Shown in pieces: positions 53,921 to 62,428 of a stretch of DNA of 64,000 nt. Under the pieces are notes generated by a model. It saw only the letters and a list, made by a program, of their open reading frames with translations, searched no databases and had not been told where the DNA came from. The stretch is from an uncultured Alphaproteobacteria bacterium (GTDB lineage Bacteria > Pseudomonadota > Alphaproteobacteria > Rhizobiales > Aestuariivirgaceae): the NCBI GenBank assembly GCA_937870685.1, contig CALMZX010000104.1, positions 18,168 to 82,167 of the forward strand, read 5' to 3'. Every line of letters starts with the position of its first letter. Position 1 is the first letter of the stretch. The position numbers and the translations under genes are program-made.

Positions 53921-54839
53921 GGCCGCCTCCGGACTTGCTGGCATTGCGCACGTAGAAGAGCAGCGCCACGGTCACGATGACGAGCAGCGTGATCGACAGC
54001 GCCGAGCCGAGCGGCCAGTTCTTGCCCTGCCCGAACTGCAGGTCGATGAGGTTGCCTAGCATCAGGTTCTTGCCGCCGCCCAGTACGCGCGGCGTCACAT
54101 AGGCCCCGAGCGACGGGATGAAGACGAGAATGGAACCCGCCACGATACCGGGCTTCACCAGCGGGATGATCACGCGCCGCAGCACCTGGAAGCGCCCGGC
54201 GTAGAGATCATAACCCGCCTCCACCAGGCGGAAATCGATCTTTTCCATGCTGGCATAGAGCGGCAGCACCATCAGCGGCAGATAGACATAGACCATGCCG
54301 AAGAAAATCGCCCAGTCCGTGTACATGATCTGGATCGGCCGGTCGACAATGCCGGACCAGACCAGCAGCGTGTTGATCACCCCCTCGTTGCGCACCACCT
54401 CCTGCATGGCAAAGGTGCGGATCAGGATGTTGGTCCAGAACGGAATGGTGACCATGAAAACGAGGAGATCACGCCGCCGCGGCTCCTGGATGGAGATGTA
54501 ATAGGCCGTGGGGAATCCGATGAACAGCGTCAGCAGCGTGGTGATCAGCGACAGCTTCACCGAGCGCCACAGGATCGAGACATGTGCTTCCGCGATGCCC
54601 ACCGTGTCGTCGAAGATGTCGCGTTCGAAGAACACGCTGAACCAGCCGTCCAGCGAGAACTGCCCGTATTTCACATCGCCGAAGTCGCCCTTCAGCATGA
54701 AGGAATAAAGCAGCACGACGAGCAGCGGCCCGATGGCGGCCACAAAAAGGATGAACAGCGCAGGCGCCGTCAGCCACCATCTGTTGCGGATGTCGGCGCG
54801 GCGGGCGTTCTCGGCGATGCGGGTGGCGTCTGACATCAT
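53910..54839 (-). CDS. Polyamine ABC transporter permease (PotB/PotH type)
   Basis: 309 residues, six membrane segments, EAA motif VEAGYDLYAGRFQVLRRVII and PLVKPGIVAGSILVF. ATG 54839 shares its A with the potA stop (TGATG); TTG 54842 and ATG 54836 are alternatives. The N-terminal 20 residues are polar and cytoplasmic. Arrangement potA-potB-potC-binding protein is standard for PotABCD/PotFGHI importers. Confidence 0.93.
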   Translation of the reverse strand: MMSDATRIAENARRADIRNRWWLTAPALFILFVAAIGPLLVVLLYSFMLKGDFGDVKYGQFSLDGWFSVFFERDIFDDTVGIAEAHVSILWRSVKLSLITTLLTLFIGFPTAYYISIQEPRRRDLLVFMVTIPFWTNILIRTFAMQEVVRNEGVINTLLVWSGIVDRPIQIMYTDWAIFFGMVYVYLPLMVLPLYASMEKIDFRLVEAGYDLYAGRFQVLRRVIIPLVKPGIVAGSILVFIPSLGAYVTPRVLGGGKNLMLGNLIDLQFGQGKNWPLGSALSITLLVIVTVALLFYVRNASKSGGGHGH

Positions 54840-55933
54840 CAATCCATCAGGATGCGCGGCGTGCCCGCCGCAATGGCAATGCCGGCCTTGTCGCCCGTCT
54901 TGACGTCAACGCCGCTGCCAGCGGCATTCTGTTGGCGCACCATGAAGGCCGTGCCATCGGTGAGCTTCAGGTGCACGTGTGTGTCGGTGCCGAAATAGAC
55001 GATGGTCTCGACCGTTCCCGAGAGATCGCCCTTGCCCGGCTTCACCAGCGTGGCGTTCTCGGGCCGCACCACAAGGCTGATCTCGCCCTTGGGCAGGCCC
55101 GCTTCCGGCACATCCGCCAGCAGCGTTCCGCCCGGGGCCAGTTCAACCGTTGCCTTGCCTCCCTTGGAAGAGATGACCTTGCCCTTCAGGAAATTCGTTT
55201 CGCCGATGAAGTTGGCGACGAAATGGTCAACCGGCCGCACGTAAATGTCATGCGGGCTGCCCACCTGCAGGATCTTGCCCTTGCTCATGACCGCGATGCG
55301 ATCCGACATGGTCAGCGCCTCTTCCTGGTCGTGGGTGACGAAGATGAATGTGATGCCTGTGTCGTGCTGCAACCGTTTCAGTTCGATTTGCATGTCCTTG
55401 CGCAGCTTGTAGTCCAGTGCCGACAGCGGCTCGTCGAGCAGCAGCACCTTGGGGCGCGGTGCCAGCGCCCGGGCCAGCGCCACGCGCTGCTGCTGGCCAC
55501 CGGAAATCTGCGACGTGCGCCGGTCCTTCAGTTCCTCCATGCGCACCAGCTTCAGCATCTCGGAAACCCGCGCCGCAATCTCGTCCTTCGGCTTGCCCAG
55601 CATCTCGAGGCCGAAGGCAATGTTCTGCCCCACTGTCATGTGCGGGAACAGCGCGTAGTTCTGGAACACCGTGTTCACCGGCCGCTTGTAGGGCGGCAGC
55701 AGGGCAATGTTCTCGCCATGCAGAAGGATTTCCCCTTCCGTCGGAAAATCAAACCCGGCGATCAGCCGCAGCAACGTCGTCTTGCCGCAGCCGGATGGTC
55801 CCAGCAGCGTGAAGAACTCGTTTTCCCGGATTGTGACCGACACATTGTCGAGGGCGCGGACCTCATCCTGTCCCGCCCCTTTGAACACCTTGCTGACACC
55901 ACGCGCATCAATCGCGTTTGCTGTTGAAGCCAA
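54839..55933 (-). CDS. potA: Polyamine ABC transporter ATP-binding protein
   Basis: A 364-residue ATPase. Walker [11 protein letters not shown]-loop [15 protein letters not shown], signature [15 protein letters not shown], Walker [13 protein letters not shown] and H-loop [10 protein letters not shown] are all intact. The C-terminal TOBE-type domain (about 250-364) is typical of PotA/PotG. TTG 55933 is nine bases from GGAG; TTG 55939 is only three bases away and less likely. First transport gene of the operon, 94 bp downstream of the SDR gene in the same direction. Confidence 0.94.
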   Translation of the reverse strand: MASTANAIDARGVSKVFKGAGQDEVRALDNVSVTIRENEFFTLLGPSGCGKTTLLRLIAGFDFPTEGEILLHGENIALLPPYKRPVNTVFQNYALFPHMTVGQNIAFGLEMLGKPKDEIAARVSEMLKLVRMEELKDRRTSQISGGQQQRVALARALAPRPKVLLLDEPLSALDYKLRKDMQIELKRLQHDTGITFIFVTHDQEEALTMSDRIAVMSKGKILQVGSPHDIYVRPVDHFVANFIGETNFLKGKVISSKGGKATVELAPGGTLLADVPEAGLPKGEISLVVRPENATLVKPGKGDLSGTVETIVYFGTDTHVHLKLTDGTAFMVRQQNAAGSGVDVKTGDKAGIAIAAGTPRILMD

Positions 55934-56027
55934 GATCAATTTCTCCCCGGGGTGCCTCTCACGGGCACCTCAAGGGGTGATACTAGGCTGCAAATCGGGG
56001 CTTTGCCAATGGGGGCAGATTGCCGCC

Positions 56028-56771
56028 TCAGACAGACCAGCCACCGTCGATGTTGATCGCCTGCCCGGTGATGAAAGCGCTCTCATCGCTTGCCAGATAA
56101 ACCACCAGCGCGGCGATTTCTTCGGCAGTGCCGAGCCGCCCCATGGGCTGGCGGGCCACAAAGGCCTTGTGCGCCGCCTCATAGTCACCCGTGGCGCGCA
56201 TCCGGTCATGCAACGAGGGCGTGTCCACCGTGCCCGGGCAGATGGCATTCACCCGGATGCCCTTGGCAAGGTAGTCCGCCGCCATGGCCTTGGTCATGCC
56301 GATCACGGCGGCCTTGGACGTGCCATAAAGAAAGCGGTTGGGCACGCCCTTCACCGAAGAGGCGAGCGACGCCATGTTAATGACCGAGGCCTTGCCGCGC
56401 GCCAGCCAGGCCGGCGTGAAGGCCCGCATCATGCGGTAGTGCGCCCGCACATTAAGGTCGAAGGCAAAGTCCCAGTCCTTGTCCACCACATCCAAGATTG
56501 TGCCGGCATGGACATAGCCGGAGCAGTTGAACAGCACGTCTGGCGCATCGACAGCTGCGGCCAGGGCATCAATGTCGGCCTGCCGGGTCACATCGAGCTT
56601 GTGCACCGAGATCGCCTTTGACTCCTTCGCCAGCGCCTCCAGTGCCGCCACATTGATGTCGGTGGCGATCACTTTGGCGCCTTCCGCCACCATGGCCAGA
56701 ACCGTGGCACGGCCAATGCCCTGCGCCGCCGATGTCACCAATGCCGATTTTCCTGCCAGTCTTCCGCCCAT
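56028..56771 (-). CDS. Short-chain dehydrogenase, BDH2/DHRS6-like
   Basis: A 247-residue classical SDR: cofactor motif TSAAQGIGRA, acidic residue in ATDIN (NAD preference), catalytic Ser in NMASLASSVKGVPN, YGTSK (YxxxK) and a C-terminal DESAFITGQAINIDGGWSV. Long segments (KVIATDIN, DVLFNCSGYVHAGTILD, NMASLASSVKGV, CPGTVDTPSLHDRM) follow mammalian BDH2 as I remember it. BDH2 reduces 4-oxo-L-proline and was earlier called 3-hydroxybutyrate dehydrogenase type 2; bacterial relatives act on sugar acids. It lies upstream of potA in the same direction, so it may belong to the operon. Substrate unknown. Confidence 0.82.
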   Translation of the reverse strand: MGGRLAGKSALVTSAAQGIGRATVLAMVAEGAKVIATDINVAALEALAKESKAISVHKLDVTRQADIDALAAAVDAPDVLFNCSGYVHAGTILDVVDKDWDFAFDLNVRAHYRMMRAFTPAWLARGKASVINMASLASSVKGVPNRFLYGTSKAAVIGMTKAMAADYLAKGIRVNAICPGTVDTPSLHDRMRATGDYEAAHKAFVARQPMGRLGTAEEIAALVVYLASDESAFITGQAINIDGGWSV

Positions 56772-56861
56772 GGACTTTGATCCTCTCCAGTGTTGTCATT
56801 GCATCTAGCGAATCCTTTGCGAACCTGTCCACGCCAGAAACCAGCCCGGAATGAAACGGCA

Positions 56862-58301
56862 ATGAACGAAGATGACCTGTGTTACCTCACCGCCAGCGAA
56901 GCCCTCATCCTGTTCCGCAAACGCAGCCTCAAGCCGTCAGAGTTGCTGGCGGCCCTGAAGAAGCGTGCCGAGAAAATCAACCCCGCCATCAATTGCCTCG
57001 CGGACCAATACTGGGATGAGGCCATGGCGATGGCCCGCGCGGCGGATGCCCGCTACGGCAAACGTGGCAGCCGCCTGCGCCCGCTGGAAGGCGTGCCACT
57101 CGCCGTGAAGGATGCCCAGCGCGTCAAGGGCAGGCGCACCACCCACGGCTCCCTCATTTTCATGGATGCAGCGTCCGACGATCACTCCGATCCCATGATC
57201 GAACGGCTGGAGAAGGCAGGCGCCATCATCTTCACCCGAACCACCACACCGGAATTCTGCCTCACCGGCACCACGCATTCCCGCGCCTGGGGTGTGACAC
57301 GCAATCCCTGGGCGCCCGCGTGGGGACCGGGCGGTTCCTCCGGCGGTTCGGGTGCAGCACTTGCCGCAGGCCTCACCACACTCGCCACCGGCACGGATAT
57401 CGGCGGTTCCATCCGCATCCCGGCAGGCTGTTGTGGCGTCGTCGGATTCAAGCCGCCCCATGGCCGCAACCCCGATGGCCCGCCCGCCAACTTCGACCGT
57501 TTCAACCATTGCGGCCCCATGACACGCAGCCTCGCCGATGCTGCCCTCATGCAGTCCGTGACCGCAGGGCCTCATCCGCTCGATCACGATTCACTGCGCA
57601 CCCGCGTGAAGCTGCCGGTGAAGCCCGCCAGCATCAAGGGCATGAAGATCGCCTGGTCCCTCGACTTCGGCTACGTCAACCTCGACGCCGATGTCCGCCG
57701 CAACACGCTGCTGGCCATCGACCAGTTCCGCGATCTCGGCGCCATCGTCGAGGAGGTCGATCTCGGCTGGACGTCGGAGACCGACAGCGACTGCCTGCAC
57801 TGGTACAACATGATGCATTTCGGCCGCCAGACGGCCTGGCACCAGAAAACCTCCGCCCACCTCATGTCGGACTATGCCCTGAAGATGGCCGCCGCCGTCA
57901 ACCGCAATTCCACGTTGGATGATGTGCACAAGCCCTGGGCCCGCGCCCACCGGATGTATCAGACGCTGGGGCCGGTGCTCGCCACCCACGACGTCTTCAT
58001 CTGCCCCACCAACAACGTGCCCAGCGTGAAGGCCGATCATGATCCGTGGGATGAAAACTTTACCGTCAACGGCAGGAAGGCCGATCCCGAATACGGCTGG
58101 GTGATGACCCATCCCTTCAACATGCTGCACAATCTGCCTGTGCTGTCGCTGCCCTCGGGCTTCGCATCATCGGGCGTGCCGACGGGCATCCAGATCGTCG
58201 CCCGACCCTGGGATGATGCCCGCGTCTTCAAGGCCGGCCTCGCCTACGAAAAGGCCGTCGGCGGCTGGTATGGAGACAGGAAGCGCAGGCCCAGACTCTA
58301 G
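56862..58301 (+). CDS. Amidase (amidase-signature family)
   Basis: A 479-residue cytoplasmic amidase with the Ser-cisSer-Lys triad: Lys in VPLAVKDAQRVKG (about residue 84), GGSSGGSGAALAAG and the nucleophile Ser in TDIGGSIRIPAGCCG. Substrate unknown; the family covers simple amides, carbamoyl compounds and indoleacetamide. ATG 56862 is 90 bp from the divergent SDR gene. Position inside a polyamine gene neighbourhood suggests an amide of a polyamine or amino acid, but that is context only. Confidence 0.88.
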   Translation: MNEDDLCYLTASEALILFRKRSLKPSELLAALKKRAEKINPAINCLADQYWDEAMAMARAADARYGKRGSRLRPLEGVPLAVKDAQRVKGRRTTHGSLIFMDAASDDHSDPMIERLEKAGAIIFTRTTTPEFCLTGTTHSRAWGVTRNPWAPAWGPGGSSGGSGAALAAGLTTLATGTDIGGSIRIPAGCCGVVGFKPPHGRNPDGPPANFDRFNHCGPMTRSLADAALMQSVTAGPHPLDHDSLRTRVKLPVKPASIKGMKIAWSLDFGYVNLDADVRRNTLLAIDQFRDLGAIVEEVDLGWTSETDSDCLHWYNMMHFGRQTAWHQKTSAHLMSDYALKMAAAVNRNSTLDDVHKPWARAHRMYQTLGPVLATHDVFICPTNNVPSVKADHDPWDENFTVNGRKADPEYGWVMTHPFNMLHNLPVLSLPSGFASSGVPTGIQIVARPWDDARVFKAGLAYEKAVGGWYGDRKRRPRL

Positions 58302-58347
58302 AGCAAAGTGCGAGCAGACGGCATCGGCTGCGAAGCGAAATTTGCTC
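58301..58347. repeat. Inverted repeat between convergent amidase and aguB
   Basis: GAGCAAA (58301-58307) and TTTGCTC (58341-58347) flank a GC-rich interior with AGCAG/CTGC pairing. Located exactly between the two stops; could act as a weak bidirectional terminator. It has the look of a dispersed element but no second copy was noticed. Confidence 0.5.
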
Positions 58348-58352
58348 CAAGT

Positions 58353-59240
58353 CTAGACCGCCGCACTCCGGTTCCGCCCGTCGAGCGTCATCAGCGCGCC
58401 ATACATCTCGGGCCGTCGGTCGCGGAACAGACCCCAGCTCTGGCGCAACTCCCGAACGGCATCGAAGTCGAACGTCTGCAGCCGCATACCTTCTTCCGTG
58501 CGGTCCATTTCCTTGACCTTCTCGCCTTGGTAGTCAGCGATGAAAGAGCGGCCATAGAAGGTATCGCTGCGCCCGTCCGGCGCTGTCTCCATGCCAATGC
58601 GGTTCGACGCCATCAGCGGCATGATGTTGGCGGCCGCATGCCCGCGCATCACATTCTGCCAGTGCGTCGAGGAATCATATCCGGGGTTCGGCGGTTCCGA
58701 ACCGATGGCTGTGGGATAGAGCAGGATTTCCGCCCCCATCAGCGCCATGGCACGCGCCGTTTCCGGAAACCACTGATCCCAGCAGATGGCAAGCCCGATC
58801 TTCCCCGCCGCCGTCTCCCACACCTTGAAGCCCGTATCGCCGGGCGAGAAATAGAACTTCTCCTGATATCCGCGGCCATCGGGAATATGGGTCTTGCGGT
58901 AGAAGCCCAGTTCCCTGCCATCGGCATCAACGATCACTGTGGTGTTGTAATGCGCCGTGTTGGCGCGCTCGAACACGCTCACCGGGAGCACCACACCGAG
59001 TTCCTTCGCCAGCGCGGCAAAGCGCTTCACCGTGCGGTGCCGCGCCAGCTCCTCTGCCTGCGCGATGAATTTCGCATGCTGCTCGATGCAGAAGTAGTCG
59101 CCGTCAAACAGTTCCTGCAGCAGGATGAGCTGTGCGCCCTCCTTCGCCGCCTTGCGCACCAGCGCCTCCGCCGCATCGCAGTTCTTCGCCCAGTCATTGC
59201 GCGACGCCATCTGCGTGATGGCAACGGTCACGTTTCTCAT
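58353..59240 (-). CDS. aguB: N-carbamoylputrescine amidase
   Basis: A 295-residue nitrilase-superfamily enzyme converting N-carbamoylputrescine to putrescine, CO2 and ammonia. Triad Glu-Lys-Cys in LLQELFDGDYFC, YRKTHIPDG and AICWDQWFPE. The stretch GYQEKFYFSPGDTGFKVW and LYPTAIGSEP are characteristic of AguB. The ATG overlaps the stop of the amine dehydrogenase gene by four bases, so it is the last gene of a three-gene operon. No agmatine deiminase (AguA), the usual partner, is present in the window. Confidence 0.92.
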   Translation of the reverse strand: MRNVTVAITQMASRNDWAKNCDAAEALVRKAAKEGAQLILLQELFDGDYFCIEQHAKFIAQAEELARHRTVKRFAALAKELGVVLPVSVFERANTAHYNTTVIVDADGRELGFYRKTHIPDGRGYQEKFYFSPGDTGFKVWETAAGKIGLAICWDQWFPETARAMALMGAEILLYPTAIGSEPPNPGYDSSTHWQNVMRGHAAANIMPLMASNRIGMETAPDGRSDTFYGRSFIADYQGEKVKEMDRTEEGMRLQTFDFDAVRELRQSWGLFRDRRPEMYGALMTLDGRNRSAAV

Positions 59241-61306
59241 GTCAGCAACTCCGCGATTTCCCGCCGGAAGGGCAACGCATCCCCACGCTCCGGCTCGTCA
59301 AGCTCTTCCGCATAGCGGTGCCCGGCATAGGTCGACCAGGCAATCGCTGACGACGGCGCTTCCGCATCGCCAATCGCCGCAACCGTCTCGATGCCGTTGT
59401 CCATCCACTGTTCCGTCACAGCCAACAGCGACTGTTGCAGGCCATCCACCGGCAGCCGTGCCGTCACCATCAGCACTGCATCGCAAGCCACGCGCTCCTC
59501 GCGGCCCGTGTAAGTGCAGGCAATCACCGCTTCACCCGGGCCAACGGACATCAGCGCCCGCGTCACCCGCACATCAACCCCCGCCATCAGCAGGCGCTGC
59601 TGGATGAAGCCCTGTTCCAGCGTGTTTGTTGCCCATTCCGACACCTTCACCGACGGCGTCACCAGCGACACCGTGCAGCCCGCCTTGAGCAGCGCCTCCG
59701 TCATCACGCCGCCCATGTAATAATGGTCGTCATCATAGACCAGCACATGGCCTTTGATCTCAGCACCTGCCATGATGTCGTCAGGCGTCAGCACCCTCAC
59801 CCCATTGGCAACAGGAACAGGCCGCAGGTGGAACCGTGCCACGCCATCACGCCGCCATGTGGCACCTGTGGCGAGGCAGACATGCTGCGCGCCAAAGCCC
59901 AGAACATCGTCAGCCGTCAGATGGGAATCGCGATAGACCTCCACGTTCGTCATCTTGCCAATCTGCCCTATGCGGTAGTCCCGCACCCGCGCCCAGGCCG
60001 ACAACCCCGGCAGGCGGGACTCAAGCGTCACGCGCCCACCCAACTCCTTGCGCGCCTCGGCCAGCGCCACCTCGTAGCCGCGCAATCCGAGGCGGTGCGC
60101 CGCCGACAACCCCGCAGGCCCTGATCCCACCACCAGCACTTTCTTCGGAGGTGCAGCCTTGCGCATCCGCTCCGGATGCCAGCCCTTGCGCCACTCCTCC
60201 ATGAAAGAGGAATTCTGCGTGCAGCGTGACAACCCCATGGTCATGTCACCGGTGACACAGATGTTGCAGCCGATGCATTCGCGGATGTCTTCCGTCCGCC
60301 CCTCATCAATCTTCTTCGGCAGATGGGGATCGGCGATCGAAGGCCTGGCCGCACCGATGAAATCCACCAGCCCCTGCTTCACCTGTCGCACCATCTGGTC
60401 GGGCGAGGTGAAACGCCCCACACCCACGACAGGGCGCGGCGTCAGCTGCTTCAGGCCCCGGATCAGCTCTTCCTGCGCCGCCTCTTCCTTGAAACGCGAC
60501 GTGCCGGAACAGGCTTCCCACGTGCCATGGGCAAAGTCCCACACATCCGGCAACTCCGCATGCATCGCCACCAGATCGCGCAACTCCGCATTGGTGAAGC
60601 CGTCCGGCCCCGCCATCTCGTCCAGCGACAGGCGCACCGCGATGGCGCAGGTGTCGCCCACCTCGTCGCGCGCATCTTCCACGAGTTCCTTCAGCAACCG
60701 CGCCCGGTTCTTCAGGCTGCCGCCATATTCATCCGTACGCTGATTGATGCGTGGAGACAGGAAATGCTGGATCACCCCGAAGCCGTGCGCGCCATAGAGG
60801 CACAGGATGTCGAACCCCGCCCGCTTGGCCCGCCGATAGGCCTGCCGGTGCCAATTCCTGAGGTTTCTGATGTCCTGTTTGTCCATCGCGCGCGCCTGCA
60901 CCGGATCGCTGGTGAAGGTGAGGATCGGCATGTTCACCGGCGCCATCGGCACTTCGCGGCTGTAGAGATTGGGTCCGTTCACACCGGGATAGGCAAGCTC
61001 GATGCCCGCCAGCGCCCCGTGGGAATGAATGGCCTCCGCCATCTTGACGAAGGACGGCATGTCCTTCTCCTCCCACAGCCGCAATTCGATGAAAGGCGTG
61101 ATCTCCGAGCTGTGATGGATTTCCACCTGCTCGGTAAAGATGACGCCCCATCCCCCTTCCGATTTGACCCGCCGCATCTCGGCCACGGCGGATGGGTCAC
61201 GGTAGCCGCCACCATTGCAGTGTGGCACCTGGTAGAAGCGGTTCTTCGCCGTGAGTGGCCCGATCTTCACCGGTTCGAAAAGGATGTCGTGGCGCGGGTC
61301 ACGCAT
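59237..61306 (-). CDS. TMADH-family iron-sulfur flavoprotein, histamine/diamine dehydrogenase-like
   Basis: A 689-residue protein: FMN-binding TIM barrel (about 1-340), [4Fe-4S] site with Cys344, 347, 350 and 362, and two Rossmann domains (VVGSGPAGLSAAHRLG near residue 393). Cys30 in RFYQVPHC matches the residue that covalently binds FMN in trimethylamine dehydrogenase, and Tyr171/His174 (YGAH) match catalytic residues. At the aromatic-bowl positions it has Gln60 and Asp354 instead of TMADH Tyr60 and Trp355, with a Trp at 256. From memory, histamine dehydrogenase uses Gln-Trp-Asp here and also oxidises agmatine and putrescine. Flanked by overlapping polyamine genes, so a primary diamine substrate is likely. 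Confidence 0.85.
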   Translation of the reverse strand: MRDPRHDILFEPVKIGPLTAKNRFYQVPHCNGGGYRDPSAVAEMRRVKSEGGWGVIFTEQVEIHHSSEITPFIELRLWEEKDMPSFVKMAEAIHSHGALAGIELAYPGVNGPNLYSREVPMAPVNMPILTFTSDPVQARAMDKQDIRNLRNWHRQAYRRAKRAGFDILCLYGAHGFGVIQHFLSPRINQRTDEYGGSLKNRARLLKELVEDARDEVGDTCAIAVRLSLDEMAGPDGFTNAELRDLVAMHAELPDVWDFAHGTWEACSGTSRFKEEAAQEELIRGLKQLTPRPVVGVGRFTSPDQMVRQVKQGLVDFIGAARPSIADPHLPKKIDEGRTEDIRECIGCNICVTGDMTMGLSRCTQNSSFMEEWRKGWHPERMRKAAPPKKVLVVGSGPAGLSAAHRLGLRGYEVALAEARKELGGRVTLESRLPGLSAWARVRDYRIGQIGKMTNVEVYRDSHLTADDVLGFGAQHVCLATGATWRRDGVARFHLRPVPVANGVRVLTPDDIMAGAEIKGHVLVYDDDHYYMGGVMTEALLKAGCTVSLVTPSVKVSEWATNTLEQGFIQQRLLMAGVDVRVTRALMSVGPGEAVIACTYTGREERVACDAVLMVTARLPVDGLQQSLLAVTEQWMDNGIETVAAIGDAEAPSSAIAWSTYAGHRYAEELDEPERGDALPFRREIAELLT

Positions 61307-62327
61307 CCTCGAAACCTTCGAGCGCGTTGGCCGTATTCACCCCGATCGCCTCGATGGCATAGCCCCCTTCCATCACCAGAAGCGTCGGCAGCCGGAGTTT
61401 GCCGATCATCTCGCCGCAGCGGGTGAAGTCATCCGAAGTCAGCTTGAAGAATCCCACGGGATCGTCCTTATAGGCATCGACACCCAGGGAGACCACCAGC
61501 ACATCAGGCTTGAAACGCCTGATCCGGCGCAATCCGGACGTCAGTGCCTCGCTCCAGAGGTCGAAGCGGGTGCCCGGCGGCATGGGGTAGTTCACCGTGA
61601 AACCTTCGCCCTTGCCTGCACCCTTCTCATCCTTGTAACCGAGGAAGTGCGGGTAGGCGTCTTCGGGCGCGCCGTGCAGCGAAACGAAAAACACGTCGTC
61701 GCGGTCATAGAAGATGTCCTGCGTGCCATTGCCATGGTGGAAATCAACATCAAGGATGGCCACCCGCGCGGCACCCTGGTCACGGAAGGCCTGCGCCGCG
61801 ATGGCCGCGTTGTTGAGGAAACAGTAGCCACCATAAAGATCGTCATGGGCATGGTGCCCCGGCGGGCGGCAGAGCGCAAAGGCCGCGCGGGCTCCGCCAG
61901 CCACGATCTTCTGCGCCGTCAGCGCCACCGAGGCAGAGGCACAGGCCGCCTCCCAGGTTCCCGCCGTGATCGCCGTTTCAATCGAGTGGGCATAATAGCC
62001 GATCTTCCCGTCCACCCAACGTGGCAATCGCTGCTGCAGGGACCGGTTGGGAATCACCGAGGGATAGACGTCACCACGGTTGCCCGCGGCCAGCCACTCG
62101 TCCCACACGCCTTCCAGAAAGGCGAGGTAACCCTTGTCATGCACGCGGCGCAGCGCCTTCATGTCCAGCGGCCCGGGCTTGACGATGTCCGTCATCTTGC
62201 GCTTGCGGAACTCGCGCAGGATGAATTCCATCCGCTGCGGGCGCTCGTTGGGCGTCTTCATGATCCCGCCGTAGAATTCGCCCTGCGGAAAATGCTCGCG
62301 GTGGTCTTCGGAAAATACAATGCGCAT
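61299..62327 (-). CDS. aphA: Acetylpolyamine amidohydrolase (HDAC family)
   Basis: A 342-residue Zn hydrolase removing acetyl groups from acetylated putrescine, cadaverine or spermidine. Active-site motifs: CRPPGHHAHDDLYGGYCF (His pair), DVDFHHGNGTQDIFY (Zn Asp and His), SLGVDAYKDDP (Zn Asp) and catalytic Tyr in EGGYAIEAIGVN. The N-terminal MRIVFSEDH and EFYGG resemble Mycoplana APAH rather than histone-type enzymes. ATG 62327. The gene overlaps the amine dehydrogenase by eight bases: operon aphA-dehydrogenase-aguB. Confidence 0.9.
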   Translation of the reverse strand: MRIVFSEDHREHFPQGEFYGGIMKTPNERPQRMEFILREFRKRKMTDIVKPGPLDMKALRRVHDKGYLAFLEGVWDEWLAAGNRGDVYPSVIPNRSLQQRLPRWVDGKIGYYAHSIETAITAGTWEAACASASVALTAQKIVAGGARAAFALCRPPGHHAHDDLYGGYCFLNNAAIAAQAFRDQGAARVAILDVDFHHGNGTQDIFYDRDDVFFVSLHGAPEDAYPHFLGYKDEKGAGKGEGFTVNYPMPPGTRFDLWSEALTSGLRRIRRFKPDVLVVSLGVDAYKDDPVGFFKLTSDDFTRCGEMIGKLRLPTLLVMEGGYAIEAIGVNTANALEGFEDA

Positions 62328-62428
62328 GAAGGGCCTCCCTCGGGCCAGACTGTCAAACTTTGTGGGCCAGATCAATTCCAGTGCAGCACCGCGCTTGGAA
62401 CCACCAGGGCGCCATGGCAGGATGGGCC

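Noticed and set aside
59237..61306. 2,4-dienoyl-CoA reductase or plain trimethylamine dehydrogenase
   Set aside because: The covalent-flavin Cys30 and YGAH argue against dienoyl-CoA reductase; Gln60 and Asp354 replace aromatic residues TMADH needs for a quaternary-like amine pocket.
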